Of a stretch of 32,886 nucleotides of DNA, positions 19,259 through 28,577 are shown piece by piece. The position numbers were made by a program, and so were the translations under genes. The DNA is from an uncultured Prevotella sp. (GTDB lineage: Bacteria; Bacteroidota; Bacteroidia; Bacteroidales; Bacteroidaceae), in assembly GCA_945830055.1 (NCBI GenBank), contig CALZXH010000021.1, positions 1-32,886 on the forward strand, given 5' to 3'. Numbering within the stretch: position 1 is the first letter of the stretch; the number at the start of each line of letters is the position of its first letter. The notes under the pieces were generated by a model, which saw only the letters and a program-made list of their open reading frames with translations, was not told the origin of the DNA and made no database searches.

Positions 19259-19321
19259 CAGTGTCTTTGACTTATTTCCGGTGGGTTTTCAGTACCCACC
19301 TTCACCTAAAACATACACCTG

Positions 19322-22300
19322 ATGAAAAGTTATCATTTAAGTTCTATCCTCTTTTACGCATGGCTGGCAGTATTTGCCATGGCCGGAATGCCTGTACAGG
19401 CAGAAATAGAAGGCAGCTTGGATCCTGCCTCTGTAGTGGAGAAATGGAGTAACAGCTCCACCTACCCCAAAGTGATTGACATCAATTTCAGCGACGAGAT
19501 GTGGCCGGGGCATCTGTGGACAGGTGAAACCGGCAAGGACTGTCCCGAATGGGCAGACAGTGCATACGTGAATGCCATCCTGCGTGTTCCTGCCAATGGT
19601 GGCAGTGAGGTTACCTATCCCGTGCTGTTCCACAACTGTACCTTTGCCAACAAGACCAGCTACAAGGGTTATGCAGGTGCCACCTCTGCCTTTTGCCGCC
19701 AGTACTATTTAGGCGAGAACAAGACAGGTAACAGTGTCACCACCTATAATAACTGGACGGTGCCTGGGCATACCAACTATCTGGAAGACAATATTAAATA
19801 TGATGCGGATAATACCCCTATCTACGGTGAGGCAGGCTTTGTGCAATTCTGCCGCAACGAGGGTTATATTGATGTGGCAGCCAAAAAGCGTGTCAGTCTG
19901 CATGGATGGATGGAGATAGACCATATTCCCTACGTGGAGCGCATACAGTGGTCGTGGTCTTCCACCTCATGGGGCAGGGGCATCAAGTGTGACATCAAGA
20001 TTGGGGATGAAGACTGGAAGCCGCTGGTGTGGATGGGTTCCAACCAGCATAAGGCGGGCTATACCGTGTTCAGCGACCAGGGCTATTTCATGGAGAATGT
20101 GATTGATGCCCATGACGTGTCCATCCGCTGGCGCGTGTGGGACGGCGACAACGGACTTACGCTGGTGCAGACAAAGCCCGACGGCACTTCGGCCTTTGGA
20201 GTGGCTGTAGATACCGTTGCCCAGCAGCAGACCGCCCGTGTACACAAGATACAGATTTTCGGTACTGCCATTACCGCAGAACAGGCACAGTATGCCACCG
20301 ACCATCCTGTGGGCAATGTAGGCACACTGAGCGACCTGAATGCCGGAGGCGGTGAGAAAGTGGACGATGCTCCCGATGCCAATGCTCCTGTGGTGCTGCT
20401 CACCGTAGCACAGGATGGCACGGGCGACTATACCAAGGTGCAGCAGGCCATCAATGCCGTACCCAACGGCTCGAGAGGCATCATCTATATCCGTCCGGGT
20501 GTGTACGAAGAGAATATCTATTGCGGTACCAAAACCAGTCATGACAAGTACATTAGTCTGGTGGGTGAGAATAAGGAAACTACCATCCTCACTTCTTCGG
20601 TGGATCGGGGCAGCAGCAATCCTTCGAACACCTATAACGACTGTGCCGCACTGAATGTATATACCACCCGCTTCTATGCCGAGAACCTCACCATCCGCAA
20701 TACGGCAGGCAATGTGGGACAGGCAGAGGCGCTCTTCACCTCAGGTGACGCCCACCTGTTCAACAACTGCGTGCTCAGCGGGTATCAGGATACCTATAAG
20801 GCAAACATCGGGTCGCGCGGATATTTCACCGGCTGTACCATTATCGGTGCCACCGACTTTATCTATGACAGCGGTCTGGAATGGTTTGAGAACTGTGAAA
20901 TACGCTGTGTGAAGGGAGGTGGATATATCACTGCCGCCGCTGACTGCGGACTCACACTCACCCGTACCCTGCATCCCGAACTCAGTGTCAGTCCTTTCTA
21001 TGCCGGTCTGTTCTTCCGTGGCTGCAATGTGGTGGCAGACGAAGGTGTGGCAGACGGTGCCTACTATCTTGGCCGTCCGTGGAAAGAGAAGTGCGGTACC
21101 ATGTTCCTGCAGTGTACTTTAGGTAGCCATATCAATGCCAAGGGATGGAAGGAGTGGAGCGGAACAGAAGCCAACTGCTGCTATATGGAATACAAGAATG
21201 TGGATGCTTCAGGCAATCCCGTGGATGTGTCTTCCCGTGTGTCGTTCGGTCATCAGGCTACCGATGCCGAGGTGCAGGCATACATGAATCCCGAATTCCT
21301 TTTTGACAAGTTCTCCAGTGTGCCGTTTGATTACGAGTATATCCTGGAGGGTGCAGCTGCTCCTACAGGCTTTGAGGCCAATGGCAATGCCTTTACATGG
21401 CAGAGCGACAGCAAGGCAGCCGGATACATTATTTATAAGGATGGTCAGTTTGTCGCTTTGGTTAGCGAGCCCTCGTTTGCCACAGACGGCAGTGATGCTG
21501 CCTACACTGTGAGTGCGGTGTCTCGCCACGGTGTGGTAGGCAAGGCTGTCAAGATGGAGGAGAAAGGTGAACTGATTGCATTCCCCACCGCACAGGGCTT
21601 CGGCAAGTATGCTACCGGCGGACGTGGAGGAAAGGTGGTTACCGTTACCTCTTTGGATGATGTGGCAGGACAGAAGGGAACATTGCGCTGGGCTTTCACG
21701 CAATATCCTGACGAGCCTATTACCATTGTCTTTGCTGTGAGCGGAGAGATACAGTTGAAAGACCCCCTTAGCGTGAAGCGTGCCGACTGGACCCTTGCCG
21801 GACAGACAGCACCGGGAGAAGGCATCGTGCTGTCGCGCAACAAGGTGAACTTCGGAGGTTCGCAGAACTTCATCGTGCGCAACATCCGTTTCCGCAGCGG
21901 TGCCACCAATACAGCCGGAGAGGTGCTTGCCGACCAGGCATGCGGTGTGGAAAACTGTAACAACTTCATCTTCGACCACTGCGTGTTCGGTTGGTCTGTG
22001 GAGGAAAATATGAACACACAAGACAGCCACTTCCTCACCGTGCAATACAGTATGGTGCACGAGGGTCTCTACAATTCAGGACATCCCAAGGGAGCGCGTG
22101 GTTATGGTTCGCAGTGGGGCGGCTCGCCTGCTACCTATCACCACAACCTGTTGGCACACAACAAGTCGAGAAGTCCGCGTTTCAACGGCGCCCGTGGAGA
22201 TGATTATGTGGTGTTCATGGAGTATGCGAACAATGTGAACTATAACTTCAGTGCCCGTGGTACCTATGGTGGAGAGAATACAGCCGACATCATGAAGTAT

Positions 22301-23245
22301 AACGGGGTGAACTCGGTGCATGAATGTAACTTTATGAACAACTATTACAAGGCAGGCAAGATAGCCACGGCATCGAGCAGCAAGTTCCTGGTGTCGAGCT
22401 ATGCGCGTGCAGGTGCCACCTCATGGGCTCCTGCGAAGTGGTATATCAACGGCAATGTGATGGAGGGAAATACCACAGCCACCAACGACAACTGGAAAGC
22501 AGTGGGTGTGGAAACCTATACATTGGATGATATCCGGGTGGATGAGCGCATCGTTACCGCCACTCCATACAACAAGTATTCTATAGATGGCGGAAGGGGA
22601 GTGTATGTGCCCGAACGCTACATGCTGCAGGATATTGCTACAGCGCAGGATGCCTATACCGATGTGGTGAACCATGCCGGAACCATCAACCGCGACAAGG
22701 TGGAGCAACGTATTGCCAATGAGGTACTCACCGGTACATGTACCTATGGCGGTGCTGCCATAGGGGCAGGAAAAGGTATCATCGACACCGAGAACGATGC
22801 GGAAGGGTTCTATGCCTATTCTACCGACTATACCGTGCCTGCCGACACTGACGGTGACGGAATGCCCGACGAGTGGGAAAACAAGCACGGACTGAATCCC
22901 CAAGTGGCTGACCAGAACCTTGTGAACCTGGATGGATATACCGCTTTGGAAGTGTATCTCAATGAACTGATGGGCGAGAAGATGGACAGCGATTTCACCA
23001 CTGCCATCACGAGTGTGATGATGACACCTTCGCAGATGCTTTACGATGCAGGCAGTGCCACTCTGCATGTGGGTGAAGAAACCGTGGGCAGCCGACTGAG
23101 CGTATATACCGCTGACGGGCGCCTGGTGAAAAGCCAGCAGATTACCGACAGACAGACCCATTTAGGCGACATGCCGCAAGGATTGTTGCTGATGCAGGTG
23201 GAGGGTAAAACCATCTGTCCACGAACGCTCAAGGTGGTACAATGA
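19322..23245 (+). CDS. Secreted pectin methylesterase (CE8)-pectate lyase (PL1) fusion enzyme
   Basis: The 1307-residue protein should remove methyl esters from homogalacturonan and then cleave it by beta-elimination. Layout: signal peptide ending near MPVQA (residue 27); an N-terminal region of about 330 residues that I do not recognise, beta-rich by eye; a CE8 pectinesterase domain at about 360-655; a fibronectin-III-like linker at about 670-745; a PL1 pectate lyase domain at about 755-1165; a calcium-binding-type motif DTDGDGMPDEW at 1175-1185; and a type IX-like C-terminal sorting domain from about 1240. CE8 signatures are GVYEEN, GQAEALF, QDTY (Q489, D490), DFIYDSG (D512) and YLGRPW (R585), so the catalytic Asp/Asp/Arg set is present. 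PL1 signatures are GGRGG, FDHCVFGWS and the SRSPRFNG segment with R950 and R953. It has its own -7 box and a downstream terminator. Confidence 0.93.
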   Translation: MKSYHLSSILFYAWLAVFAMAGMPVQAEIEGSLDPASVVEKWSNSSTYPKVIDINFSDEMWPGHLWTGETGKDCPEWADSAYVNAILRVPANGGSEVTYPVLFHNCTFANKTSYKGYAGATSAFCRQYYLGENKTGNSVTTYNNWTVPGHTNYLEDNIKYDADNTPIYGEAGFVQFCRNEGYIDVAAKKRVSLHGWMEIDHIPYVERIQWSWSSTSWGRGIKCDIKIGDEDWKPLVWMGSNQHKAGYTVFSDQGYFMENVIDAHDVSIRWRVWDGDNGLTLVQTKPDGTSAFGVAVDTVAQQQTARVHKIQIFGTAITAEQAQYATDHPVGNVGTLSDLNAGGGEKVDDAPDANAPVVLLTVAQDGTGDYTKVQQAINAVPNGSRGIIYIRPGVYEENIYCGTKTSHDKYISLVGENKETTILTSSVDRGSSNPSNTYNDCAALNVYTTRFYAENLTIRNTAGNVGQAEALFTSGDAHLFNNCVLSGYQDTYKANIGSRGYFTGCTIIGATDFIYDSGLEWFENCEIRCVKGGGYITAAADCGLTLTRTLHPELSVSPFYAGLFFRGCNVVADEGVADGAYYLGRPWKEKCGTMFLQCTLGSHINAKGWKEWSGTEANCCYMEYKNVDASGNPVDVSSRVSFGHQATDAEVQAYMNPEFLFDKFSSVPFDYEYILEGAAAPTGFEANGNAFTWQSDSKAAGYIIYKDGQFVALVSEPSFATDGSDAAYTVSAVSRHGVVGKAVKMEEKGELIAFPTAQGFGKYATGGRGGKVVTVTSLDDVAGQKGTLRWAFTQYPDEPITIVFAVSGEIQLKDPLSVKRADWTLAGQTAPGEGIVLSRNKVNFGGSQNFIVRNIRFRSGATNTAGEVLADQACGVENCNNFIFDHCVFGWSVEENMNTQDSHFLTVQYSMVHEGLYNSGHPKGARGYGSQWGGSPATYHHNLLAHNKSRSPRFNGARGDDYVVFMEYANNVNYNFSARGTYGGENTADIMKYNGVNSVHECNFMNNYYKAGKIATASSSKFLVSSYARAGATSWAPAKWYINGNVMEGNTTATNDNWKAVGVETYTLDDIRVDERIVTATPYNKYSIDGGRGVYVPERYMLQDIATAQDAYTDVVNHAGTINRDKVEQRIANEVLTGTCTYGGAAIGAGKGIIDTENDAEGFYAYSTDYTVPADTDGDGMPDEWENKHGLNPQVADQNLVNLDGYTALEVYLNELMGEKMDSDFTTAITSVMMTPSQMLYDAGSATLHVGEETVGSRLSVYTADGRLVKSQQITDRQTHLGDMPQGLLLMQVEGKTICPRTLKVVQ

Positions 23246-23347
23246 TATTGGGATAAAGTCAAGGAAATGACATTAGCAGAAAAAGTGTTTCAGCGGAAAC
23301 ATCTTATTTAGAGGTTAGATATTATTTTTCGAACTTTTCTACCCAAT

Positions 23348-23385
23348 GGAGGGCCGCCGTGAGGTGAGGCTCTCCTTCTTATTTA
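23348..23385 (+). terminator. Terminator after the esterase-lyase gene
   Basis: The stem GGAGGGCC (23348-23355) pairs with GGCTCTCC (23368-23375) with one G-U pair and a 12-nt loop. It is followed by the T-rich TTCTTATTTATT. It lies 103 bp after the stop codon and separates the polysaccharide locus from the efflux operon. Confidence 0.7.
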
Positions 23386-23494
23386 TTCTCGAAATGCCCA
23401 TGCAGAATGGTCAATGTTGAATAGAATATCCTAAAAAGGAAAATGTGAACATTTTATGTTTCTATCTGAATAAGTGTAATTGCTTTAAAATGAC

Positions 23495-23502
23495 TAACTT
23501 TG
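23495..23502 (+). promoter_or_regulatory. -7 box of the efflux operon promoter
   Basis: TAACTTTG matches TAnnTTTG. Transcription would begin near 23509, about 14 nt before the ATG at 23523. This placement argues against the in-frame ATG at 23445, because that codon would lie upstream of the transcription start. A convincing -33 TTG at the right distance was not found. Confidence 0.6.
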
Positions 23503-23522
23503 CAGCCGAAAATAGAGAAACG

Positions 23523-24845
23523 ATGAAAAAAGTATTGTTCATTTTTGTATTGTTGGGGGTGACAGTTGTGGCTGGTGCCCAGGAAATGCTGACTCTCTCC
23601 CAATGCCTGCAACGTGCCATAGACAACAATCTTTCGCTGAAAAGCAGCAGGAACGAACTTGGTAAGGCGCGTTACAATCTGAGTGAAAACTGGGCAAAGT
23701 TGTTGCCGCAAATCAACTTAGTGGCAAGTTTCAACGACAATTTCGAACCGCCCGTGTCTGTGACCGACGGTACAGCCTACGGCAAGTTGTACAATGTGAC
23801 CAAGACACTGCAGTACAACGCTGCGGCAGGACTGCAGTTGCAGATGCCCCTGTACAACCAAACCGTTTATACTTCCATAGGAATCGCAAAAACGGTGAAC
23901 AGTCTGAACGAGCTGTCATACGAGAAAGCACGCGAAGATCTCATCATGCAGGTGAGTCGCATGTATTATCTGGCGCAGAATACCGAAGAACAACTCAAAC
24001 TGGTGCAGGAGAACATCACAAGACTCAAGGCTCTCCGCGATATCACCGTGGCATTCTATGACAACGGAATGGCTGTGGAAGTGGATGTACAGCGTGTCAA
24101 TATCAATCTGGAAAACCTGCAGGTGCAGTACGATAATGCGAAAGCCATGCTTACCCAGCAGTACAACACGCTGAAGTATGTGATGGACTATCCCGCCGAA
24201 CAGCAGATAACGGTGACTGCCGCTGATGTCAACGAAATGGAGAAACTGCAGTATGAGGGGCCTGCCATGAACCAGTATGAGCTGCTGCTGTTGCAGGAGA
24301 AAGAGAAACTGGCACGCCAGCAGACCAAGGTCATCAAGGACGGATATCTGCCCACGCTGAGTCTTACAGGCAGCTGGATGTACAGCGCCTATACCGATAA
24401 GTTCAAGAACTGGTTCCATAGCGGAGAGTCCAATCATTGGTTTGGCTCCAACGGCGTGGGACTGTCACTGCGTGTGCCCGTGTTTGACGGTTTTGACAAG
24501 CGCAGCAGGATAAGGAAAGGCAAGATAGATATTGAAAATGCCCGACTCTCCTATGAGAACGCACGGAAGAATGTGGAGACACAGTACATGAATGCCACCA
24601 ACGACCTGCAGAACAGCGAGCGCAACTACATGAAGCAGAAAGACAACTACCGGCTGGCGGAGAATGTGTGTGGCGTGACTACCGACAGATACCGTGAGGG
24701 TATCGCTTCCATGACCGAGGTGCTGCAGGACGAGATGAGGGTGAGCGAGGCTCAGAACAACTATCTTACCGCACACTATAACTATCAGGTGGCAAACCTG
24801 ACACTGATGAAGCTGACAAGACAATTAGACAGACTTACAAAATAA
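23523..24845 (+). CDS. TolC-family outer-membrane efflux protein
   Basis: This is the outer-membrane channel of a tripartite exporter. The start at 23523 gives a 440-residue protein with a clear signal peptide (MKKVLFIFVLLGVTVVAGAQ) followed by LTLSQCLQRAIDNNLSLKSS, the usual first helix of OEP/TolC proteins. Two OEP repeats with long coiled-coil helices are visible, including EEQLKLVQENITRLKALRDI in the first half and the second-repeat segment YENARKNVETQYMNATNDLQ in the C-terminal half. The ending YNYQVANLTLMKLTRQLDRL is typical. The 22-bp gap to the HlyD-like gene indicates an operon. The extended 466-residue version from 23445 was rejected because it places a non-signal-like stretch before the signal peptide and overlaps the -7 box. 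Confidence 0.93.
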   Translation: MKKVLFIFVLLGVTVVAGAQEMLTLSQCLQRAIDNNLSLKSSRNELGKARYNLSENWAKLLPQINLVASFNDNFEPPVSVTDGTAYGKLYNVTKTLQYNAAAGLQLQMPLYNQTVYTSIGIAKTVNSLNELSYEKAREDLIMQVSRMYYLAQNTEEQLKLVQENITRLKALRDITVAFYDNGMAVEVDVQRVNINLENLQVQYDNAKAMLTQQYNTLKYVMDYPAEQQITVTAADVNEMEKLQYEGPAMNQYELLLLQEKEKLARQQTKVIKDGYLPTLSLTGSWMYSAYTDKFKNWFHSGESNHWFGSNGVGLSLRVPVFDGFDKRSRIRKGKIDIENARLSYENARKNVETQYMNATNDLQNSERNYMKQKDNYRLAENVCGVTTDRYREGIASMTEVLQDEMRVSEAQNNYLTAHYNYQVANLTLMKLTRQLDRLTK

Positions 24846-24867
24846 CTCCCAAAATCCCAATACTACC

Positions 24868-25962
24868 ATGAAAGAAAAAGCAAACAACAATACGAACGTG
24901 AGCAGAGAAGAGCAGGTTATAAAACTGAAGAAGCAACGCCGCAGACAGATGGTGACCAGTGGCATCGGACTGGCTATCCTGGTGTGGGGACTCATCAAGG
25001 TGGTGGGTATCTTCATTGATTACCGCAGTACAGAAACCAGCAACGACGCACAGGTGGAGCAGTATCTCTCGCCTGTCAATCTTCGCGCTGCCGGTTATAT
25101 CAAGAAGATATACTTCACGGAGCATCAGAGTGTGAAGAAAGGAGATACCCTGCTGGTTCTCGACGACCGTGAATACCGTATCAGGGTGATGGAGGCGGAA
25201 GCCGCCTTGAAGGATGCCATGGCGGGAGCCAATGTGATAGACGCCACCCTGCAGACCACGCAGACCTCTGCCACCGTATATGATTCGAGCATTGCAGAGA
25301 TAGAGGTGAGACTGGCAAAACTGGACAAGGATATCAAGCGCTACCGCAATCTGGTGGAACGTAAGGCTGCCACTCCTATCCAACTGGAACAGCTGGAAAC
25401 GGAATATGCCGCTACCAAGAAGAAGTTGGAACAGGTGAGAAAACAGCAGAAAGCTGCATTCTCGGGTGTCAATGAGGTGACCAACCGCAAGGCGAACATG
25501 GAAGCATCCATCGAGCGTGCCCAGGCAGCCTTAGAGATGGCTAAGCTCAATCTCTCCTACTGTACAGTGGTGGCTCCCTGCGACGGACAATTGGGACGCC
25601 GTGCCTTGGAAGAGGGACAGTTTATCAGCGCCGGACAAACCATTACCTATATCATGCCCAACACCACCAAATGGGTCATCGCCAACTACAAGGAGACACA
25701 GGTGGAAAACCTGTTTGTGGGTCAGCATGTGCGCATGACGGTGGATGCCATCAGCGACAAGGAGTTTGAAGGTACTGTGACTGCTATATCAGGTGCTACA
25801 GGTTCCAAGTATTCTTTGGTACCTACCGACAATTCTGCCGGCAACTTCGTCAAGATACAGCAGCGTGTGCCTGTGAGAATAGATTTCAACAACCTGTCGG
25901 AGGAAGACAATCTGCGTCTGGCTGCCGGCATGATGGTGATAGTGAAAGCTGAAAGGAAATAA
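24868..25962 (+). CDS. HlyD/EmrA-family membrane fusion protein
   Basis: This is the periplasmic adaptor that links the inner-membrane transporter to the TolC-like channel. The 364-residue protein has a basic cytoplasmic N-terminus (KLKKQRRRQ), one transmembrane helix (about residues 29-50, TSGIGLAILVWGLIKVVGIF), a split biotinyl-lipoyl domain (AAGYIKKIYFTEHQSVKKGD then TLLVLD; later half LSYCTVVAPCDGQLGRRALE), a coiled-coil hairpin in between with many Lys, Glu and Gln residues, and a beta-barrel domain near the C-terminus (FVGQHVRMTVDAISDKEFEG). This order is that of EmrA rather than RND adaptors, which matches the MFS partner that starts only 1 bp after its stop codon. The substrate is unknown. 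Confidence 0.93.
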   Translation: MKEKANNNTNVSREEQVIKLKKQRRRQMVTSGIGLAILVWGLIKVVGIFIDYRSTETSNDAQVEQYLSPVNLRAAGYIKKIYFTEHQSVKKGDTLLVLDDREYRIRVMEAEAALKDAMAGANVIDATLQTTQTSATVYDSSIAEIEVRLAKLDKDIKRYRNLVERKAATPIQLEQLETEYAATKKKLEQVRKQQKAAFSGVNEVTNRKANMEASIERAQAALEMAKLNLSYCTVVAPCDGQLGRRALEEGQFISAGQTITYIMPNTTKWVIANYKETQVENLFVGQHVRMTVDAISDKEFEGTVTAISGATGSKYSLVPTDNSAGNFVKIQQRVPVRIDFNNLSEEDNLRLAAGMMVIVKAERK

Positions 25963-25963
25963 A

Positions 25964-27652
25964 ATGGCATCTAATCCACGCAACTTCCCTTTCTACAACT
26001 GGGTGCCCAAACCCTTGGGCATCATCTTCCTCATCATCCTGTTCATCCCGATCATGACCATCAGTGGCGTGTATTCGGTGAACAGCAGTGAGATGATTGG
26101 CGGTTTGGGAATACAATCGGAGCATATCTCGTTTGTGGGATTTGTCACCTCGGTGGGCATGGCTGCCTTCTCTCCCTTCTTCTACGACCTGGTATGCCTG
26201 CGTCGTCAGAAGATGATGAGTGTGGTGGGATTCTCCATTCTTTTCGCACTCAGTTATGTGTGCGCCAAGACCGACAGCATCTTCCTGCTTGCAGTATGCA
26301 GTCTTATCATGGGATTTGTGCGCCAGACCTTGCTGATGACCACCCTCTTTACACTGATAAAATACGGTTTCCATATCGAGGCCACCCAAAATCTCACGCC
26401 GGGCAATGAACCCACCACGGAAGAGGGTTGGGACAAACTGGACACGGAGAAAACCACCAGTATGCCTACCATCTATTTCTTCTTCATGATTCTGGGACAG
26501 ATGGGTACATGGCTTACCGCCTATCTGGCATACGCCTATGAATGGCAGTATGTGTATTACTTTATGATGGCCGCCATGTTGGTTGCCATTGTCATCAGCA
26601 TGGTTGCCATGCCCTATCACAAATATCCCATGAAGAAGTTTCCTATCAACTTCTCCAAATTTGGCAATGTGGTGGTGTTCAGTATGATGTGTTGTTCGTT
26701 CATCTTTATCATGGTCTATGGTAAGGTGCTCGACTGGTATTCTCATCCCTACATCCGCATGGCTACTATCGTATGTGTGGTGTTCACCCTGCTTTTCGTG
26801 TATCTGGAATACACACGCAGGTCGCCTTATTTCCTGCTCAGTACTTTGAAGTTGCGCAGTGTGCAGGGAGGCATCCTGCTGTTCCTGGGACTGATGATAT
26901 TCAACTCCAGTGCCATGTTTGTGAATGTGTTTGTCAGTGTGGGTATGAAGGTAGATAACTGGCAGAATGCCATTCTCGGCAACTGGGTGCTGGTGGGCTA
27001 TTTTCTGGGACTGGTGATGGCTGTGATTTGCAGTGCCAAAGGCTTCCATCTGAAATGGCTCTTCGCCTTGGGCTTTATCCTTATCGGACTGTCTGCCCTC
27101 TACATGTATTTCGAGGTGCAGGATACCGGTATGTATGAGCGGATGAAATGGCCCGTCATTATACGTGCTACGGGTATGATGCTGCTCTATGCCCTCACGG
27201 CGGTATATGCCAACCAGCGTATGCCCTATCGGTACATGTCCACCTGGGTGTGTATCATGCTTACTGTGCGTATGATTATCGGTCCGGGTATAGGCTCTGC
27301 CCTCTATTCCAATGTGTTGCAGGAGCGCCAGCAGCATTACGTGACCCGCTTTGCACAGGATTTCGACCGTATGGAAAGTCAGGTGGCGGCAGACTACCAG
27401 CGTACCGTACAAGGTATGATGTATCAGGGCAGGAGTGAGACAGAGGCCCAGCAGATGGCTGCCATGTCGCTCAAAGGCAAGGTGCAGGTGCAGGCTACGC
27501 TTACCGCCATCAAGGAAATGGCAGGCTGGACTTTCTATGGATGCCTGATATGTGCCGGTGTCATTCTGCTTGTACCGTGGCGCAAGAAGCCGCTTGAGAA
27601 AGTGCTCGCTGACATCAAACCAAAATATTTATCCCGCAACAAAGCGGTGTAA
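25964..27652 (+). CDS. MFS efflux transporter, DHA2/EmrB-like
   Basis: This is the inner-membrane proton-driven exporter of the tripartite pump. The 562-residue protein is strongly hydrophobic with about 12-14 membrane segments by eye, beginning LGIIFLIILFIPIMTISGVY. A charged loop (NEPTTEEGWDKLDTEKTT, about residues 147-165) and an amphipathic segment before the last helix (about residues 455-515, rich in Gln, Met, Arg and Glu) resemble EmrB-type DHA2 transporters. The canonical MFS motif A is weak: FYDLVCLRRQKMM is at the expected place. The start follows the HlyD-like stop by 1 bp, so translational coupling is likely. The last residues (LADIKPKYLSRNKAV) are a cytosolic tail. Substrate specificity cannot be read from the sequence. 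Confidence 0.88.
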   Translation: MASNPRNFPFYNWVPKPLGIIFLIILFIPIMTISGVYSVNSSEMIGGLGIQSEHISFVGFVTSVGMAAFSPFFYDLVCLRRQKMMSVVGFSILFALSYVCAKTDSIFLLAVCSLIMGFVRQTLLMTTLFTLIKYGFHIEATQNLTPGNEPTTEEGWDKLDTEKTTSMPTIYFFFMILGQMGTWLTAYLAYAYEWQYVYYFMMAAMLVAIVISMVAMPYHKYPMKKFPINFSKFGNVVVFSMMCCSFIFIMVYGKVLDWYSHPYIRMATIVCVVFTLLFVYLEYTRRSPYFLLSTLKLRSVQGGILLFLGLMIFNSSAMFVNVFVSVGMKVDNWQNAILGNWVLVGYFLGLVMAVICSAKGFHLKWLFALGFILIGLSALYMYFEVQDTGMYERMKWPVIIRATGMMLLYALTAVYANQRMPYRYMSTWVCIMLTVRMIIGPGIGSALYSNVLQERQQHYVTRFAQDFDRMESQVAADYQRTVQGMMYQGRSETEAQQMAAMSLKGKVQVQATLTAIKEMAGWTFYGCLICAGVILLVPWRKKPLEKVLADIKPKYLSRNKAV

Positions 27653-27667
27653 TTTCAGAAAAATAAC

Positions 27668-27675
27668 TATATTTG
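27668..27675 (+). promoter_or_regulatory. -7 box upstream of the AraC-type regulator
   Basis: TATATTTG lies 26 bp before the ATG at 27702 and only 15 bp after the transporter stop. It is an exact TAnnTTTG match, so the regulator may have its own promoter in addition to read-through from the pump genes. No -33 TTG is evident. Confidence 0.5.
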
Positions 27676-27701
27676 TGTCCTGAAACAGAATACTCTTTTT
27701 C

Positions 27702-28577
27702 ATGGCACCTGTCACTAATGTATCAGAAACATTGCAAGCCTTTACCATGGCGATTCTCAATAATGCAGATATCTGTGGTACCAAATGTGCCATAGGTGCC
27801 TTTCCCGAAGAGCTGTATCATCCCTATATGATTGACCGTATCGGTGTCATTGTATGCCGGAAGGGGAACTTCCGTTTTACAGTCAATCAGAAAGAGTTTA
27901 CTTGCTATGCCGGACAAACCGTGTTCCTGTCGTCTGAATCTTCTTTCTGCGTGTTGGAGGCTTCAGCCGATATGCAGGTGCATGTGCTGTTTTATAATGT
28001 AGAGTCCATACGCGACGTGTTGGGCAGTTCGGTGATGAACATGCGCCTCTATGCCCTGCTTTCACCCGGGGCGTGTGATATATGGATTACTGGTCAGGAG
28101 GAAGAGCTGGTACACTATATCTCCCTGCTTGCTGCTCAGGAAGACAATCCTGCAACACCCTATTCAGACCATGAGCGCAAGCTGTTGCTCATGGCAATAA
28201 CCTACCGCCTGTGTGCCATCTATGCCGAGCGCCTGAATGCAAGCGGCATGATTGCTGGGCGCAGGATGGAGGTGTTCATCAAACTGGTGGAACTGATAGA
28301 GATACATTATGCCGAGCATCGCGGTGTAAAGTTTTATGCCGATGCGCTGTGTCTCTCGCCCAAATATCTCTCGTCTCTGGTGAAGAGCATCTGCGGATAC
28401 ACGGTACAGGAAATGGTGTTCAAGGCGATTCTCAGGCGTAGCATCTTCCTGATGAAGAACTCAACACTCAATGTGCAGCAGATGGCTGCCGAACTAAACT
28501 TCCCTAATGCCTCCGCTTTCGGCACTTTTTTCAAGAAGCATACCGGCATGTCGCCAAAGCATTACCGGCAGTCGTAG
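27702..28577 (+). CDS. AraC/XylS-family transcriptional regulator
   Basis: The 291-residue protein has an N-terminal cupin-like sensing region (GNFRFTVNQKEFTCYAGQTV, about residues 55-75) and a C-terminal AraC DNA-binding domain with two helix-turn-helix units: VKFYADALCLSPKYLSSLVK with the following CGYTVQEMV, and the second QQMAAELNFPNASAFGTFFK followed by KHTGMSPKHYR. This last segment is the family signature. The ATG at 27702 gives MAPVTNVSETLQAF and lies shortly downstream of a -7 box. Its co-orientation immediately after the efflux genes suggests that it controls the pump. A role in the neighbouring pectin locus is possible but there is no direct evidence for it. Confidence 0.93.
   Translation: MAPVTNVSETLQAFTMAILNNADICGTKCAIGAFPEELYHPYMIDRIGVIVCRKGNFRFTVNQKEFTCYAGQTVFLSSESSFCVLEASADMQVHVLFYNVESIRDVLGSSVMNMRLYALLSPGACDIWITGQEEELVHYISLLAAQEDNPATPYSDHERKLLLMAITYRLCAIYAERLNASGMIAGRRMEVFIKLVELIEIHYAEHRGVKFYADALCLSPKYLSSLVKSICGYTVQEMVFKAILRRSIFLMKNSTLNVQQMAAELNFPNASAFGTFFKKHTGMSPKHYRQS

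Noticed and set aside
19096-19452. 118-codon plus-strand ORF before and overlapping the esterase-lyase gene
   Set aside because: It spans the promoter region and overlaps the signal-peptide region of the real gene in another frame, with no recognisable domain.
23445-23522. Upstream in-frame ATG for the TolC-like gene
   Set aside because: The added 26 residues precede a normal signal peptide, and the stretch contains the -7 box, so it is probably upstream of the transcription start.
25886-27412. 508-codon minus-strand ORF rich in histidine
   Set aside because: It is antisense to the MFS transporter gene. The His/Gln-rich sequence is the typical product of reading a hydrophobic gene backwards.
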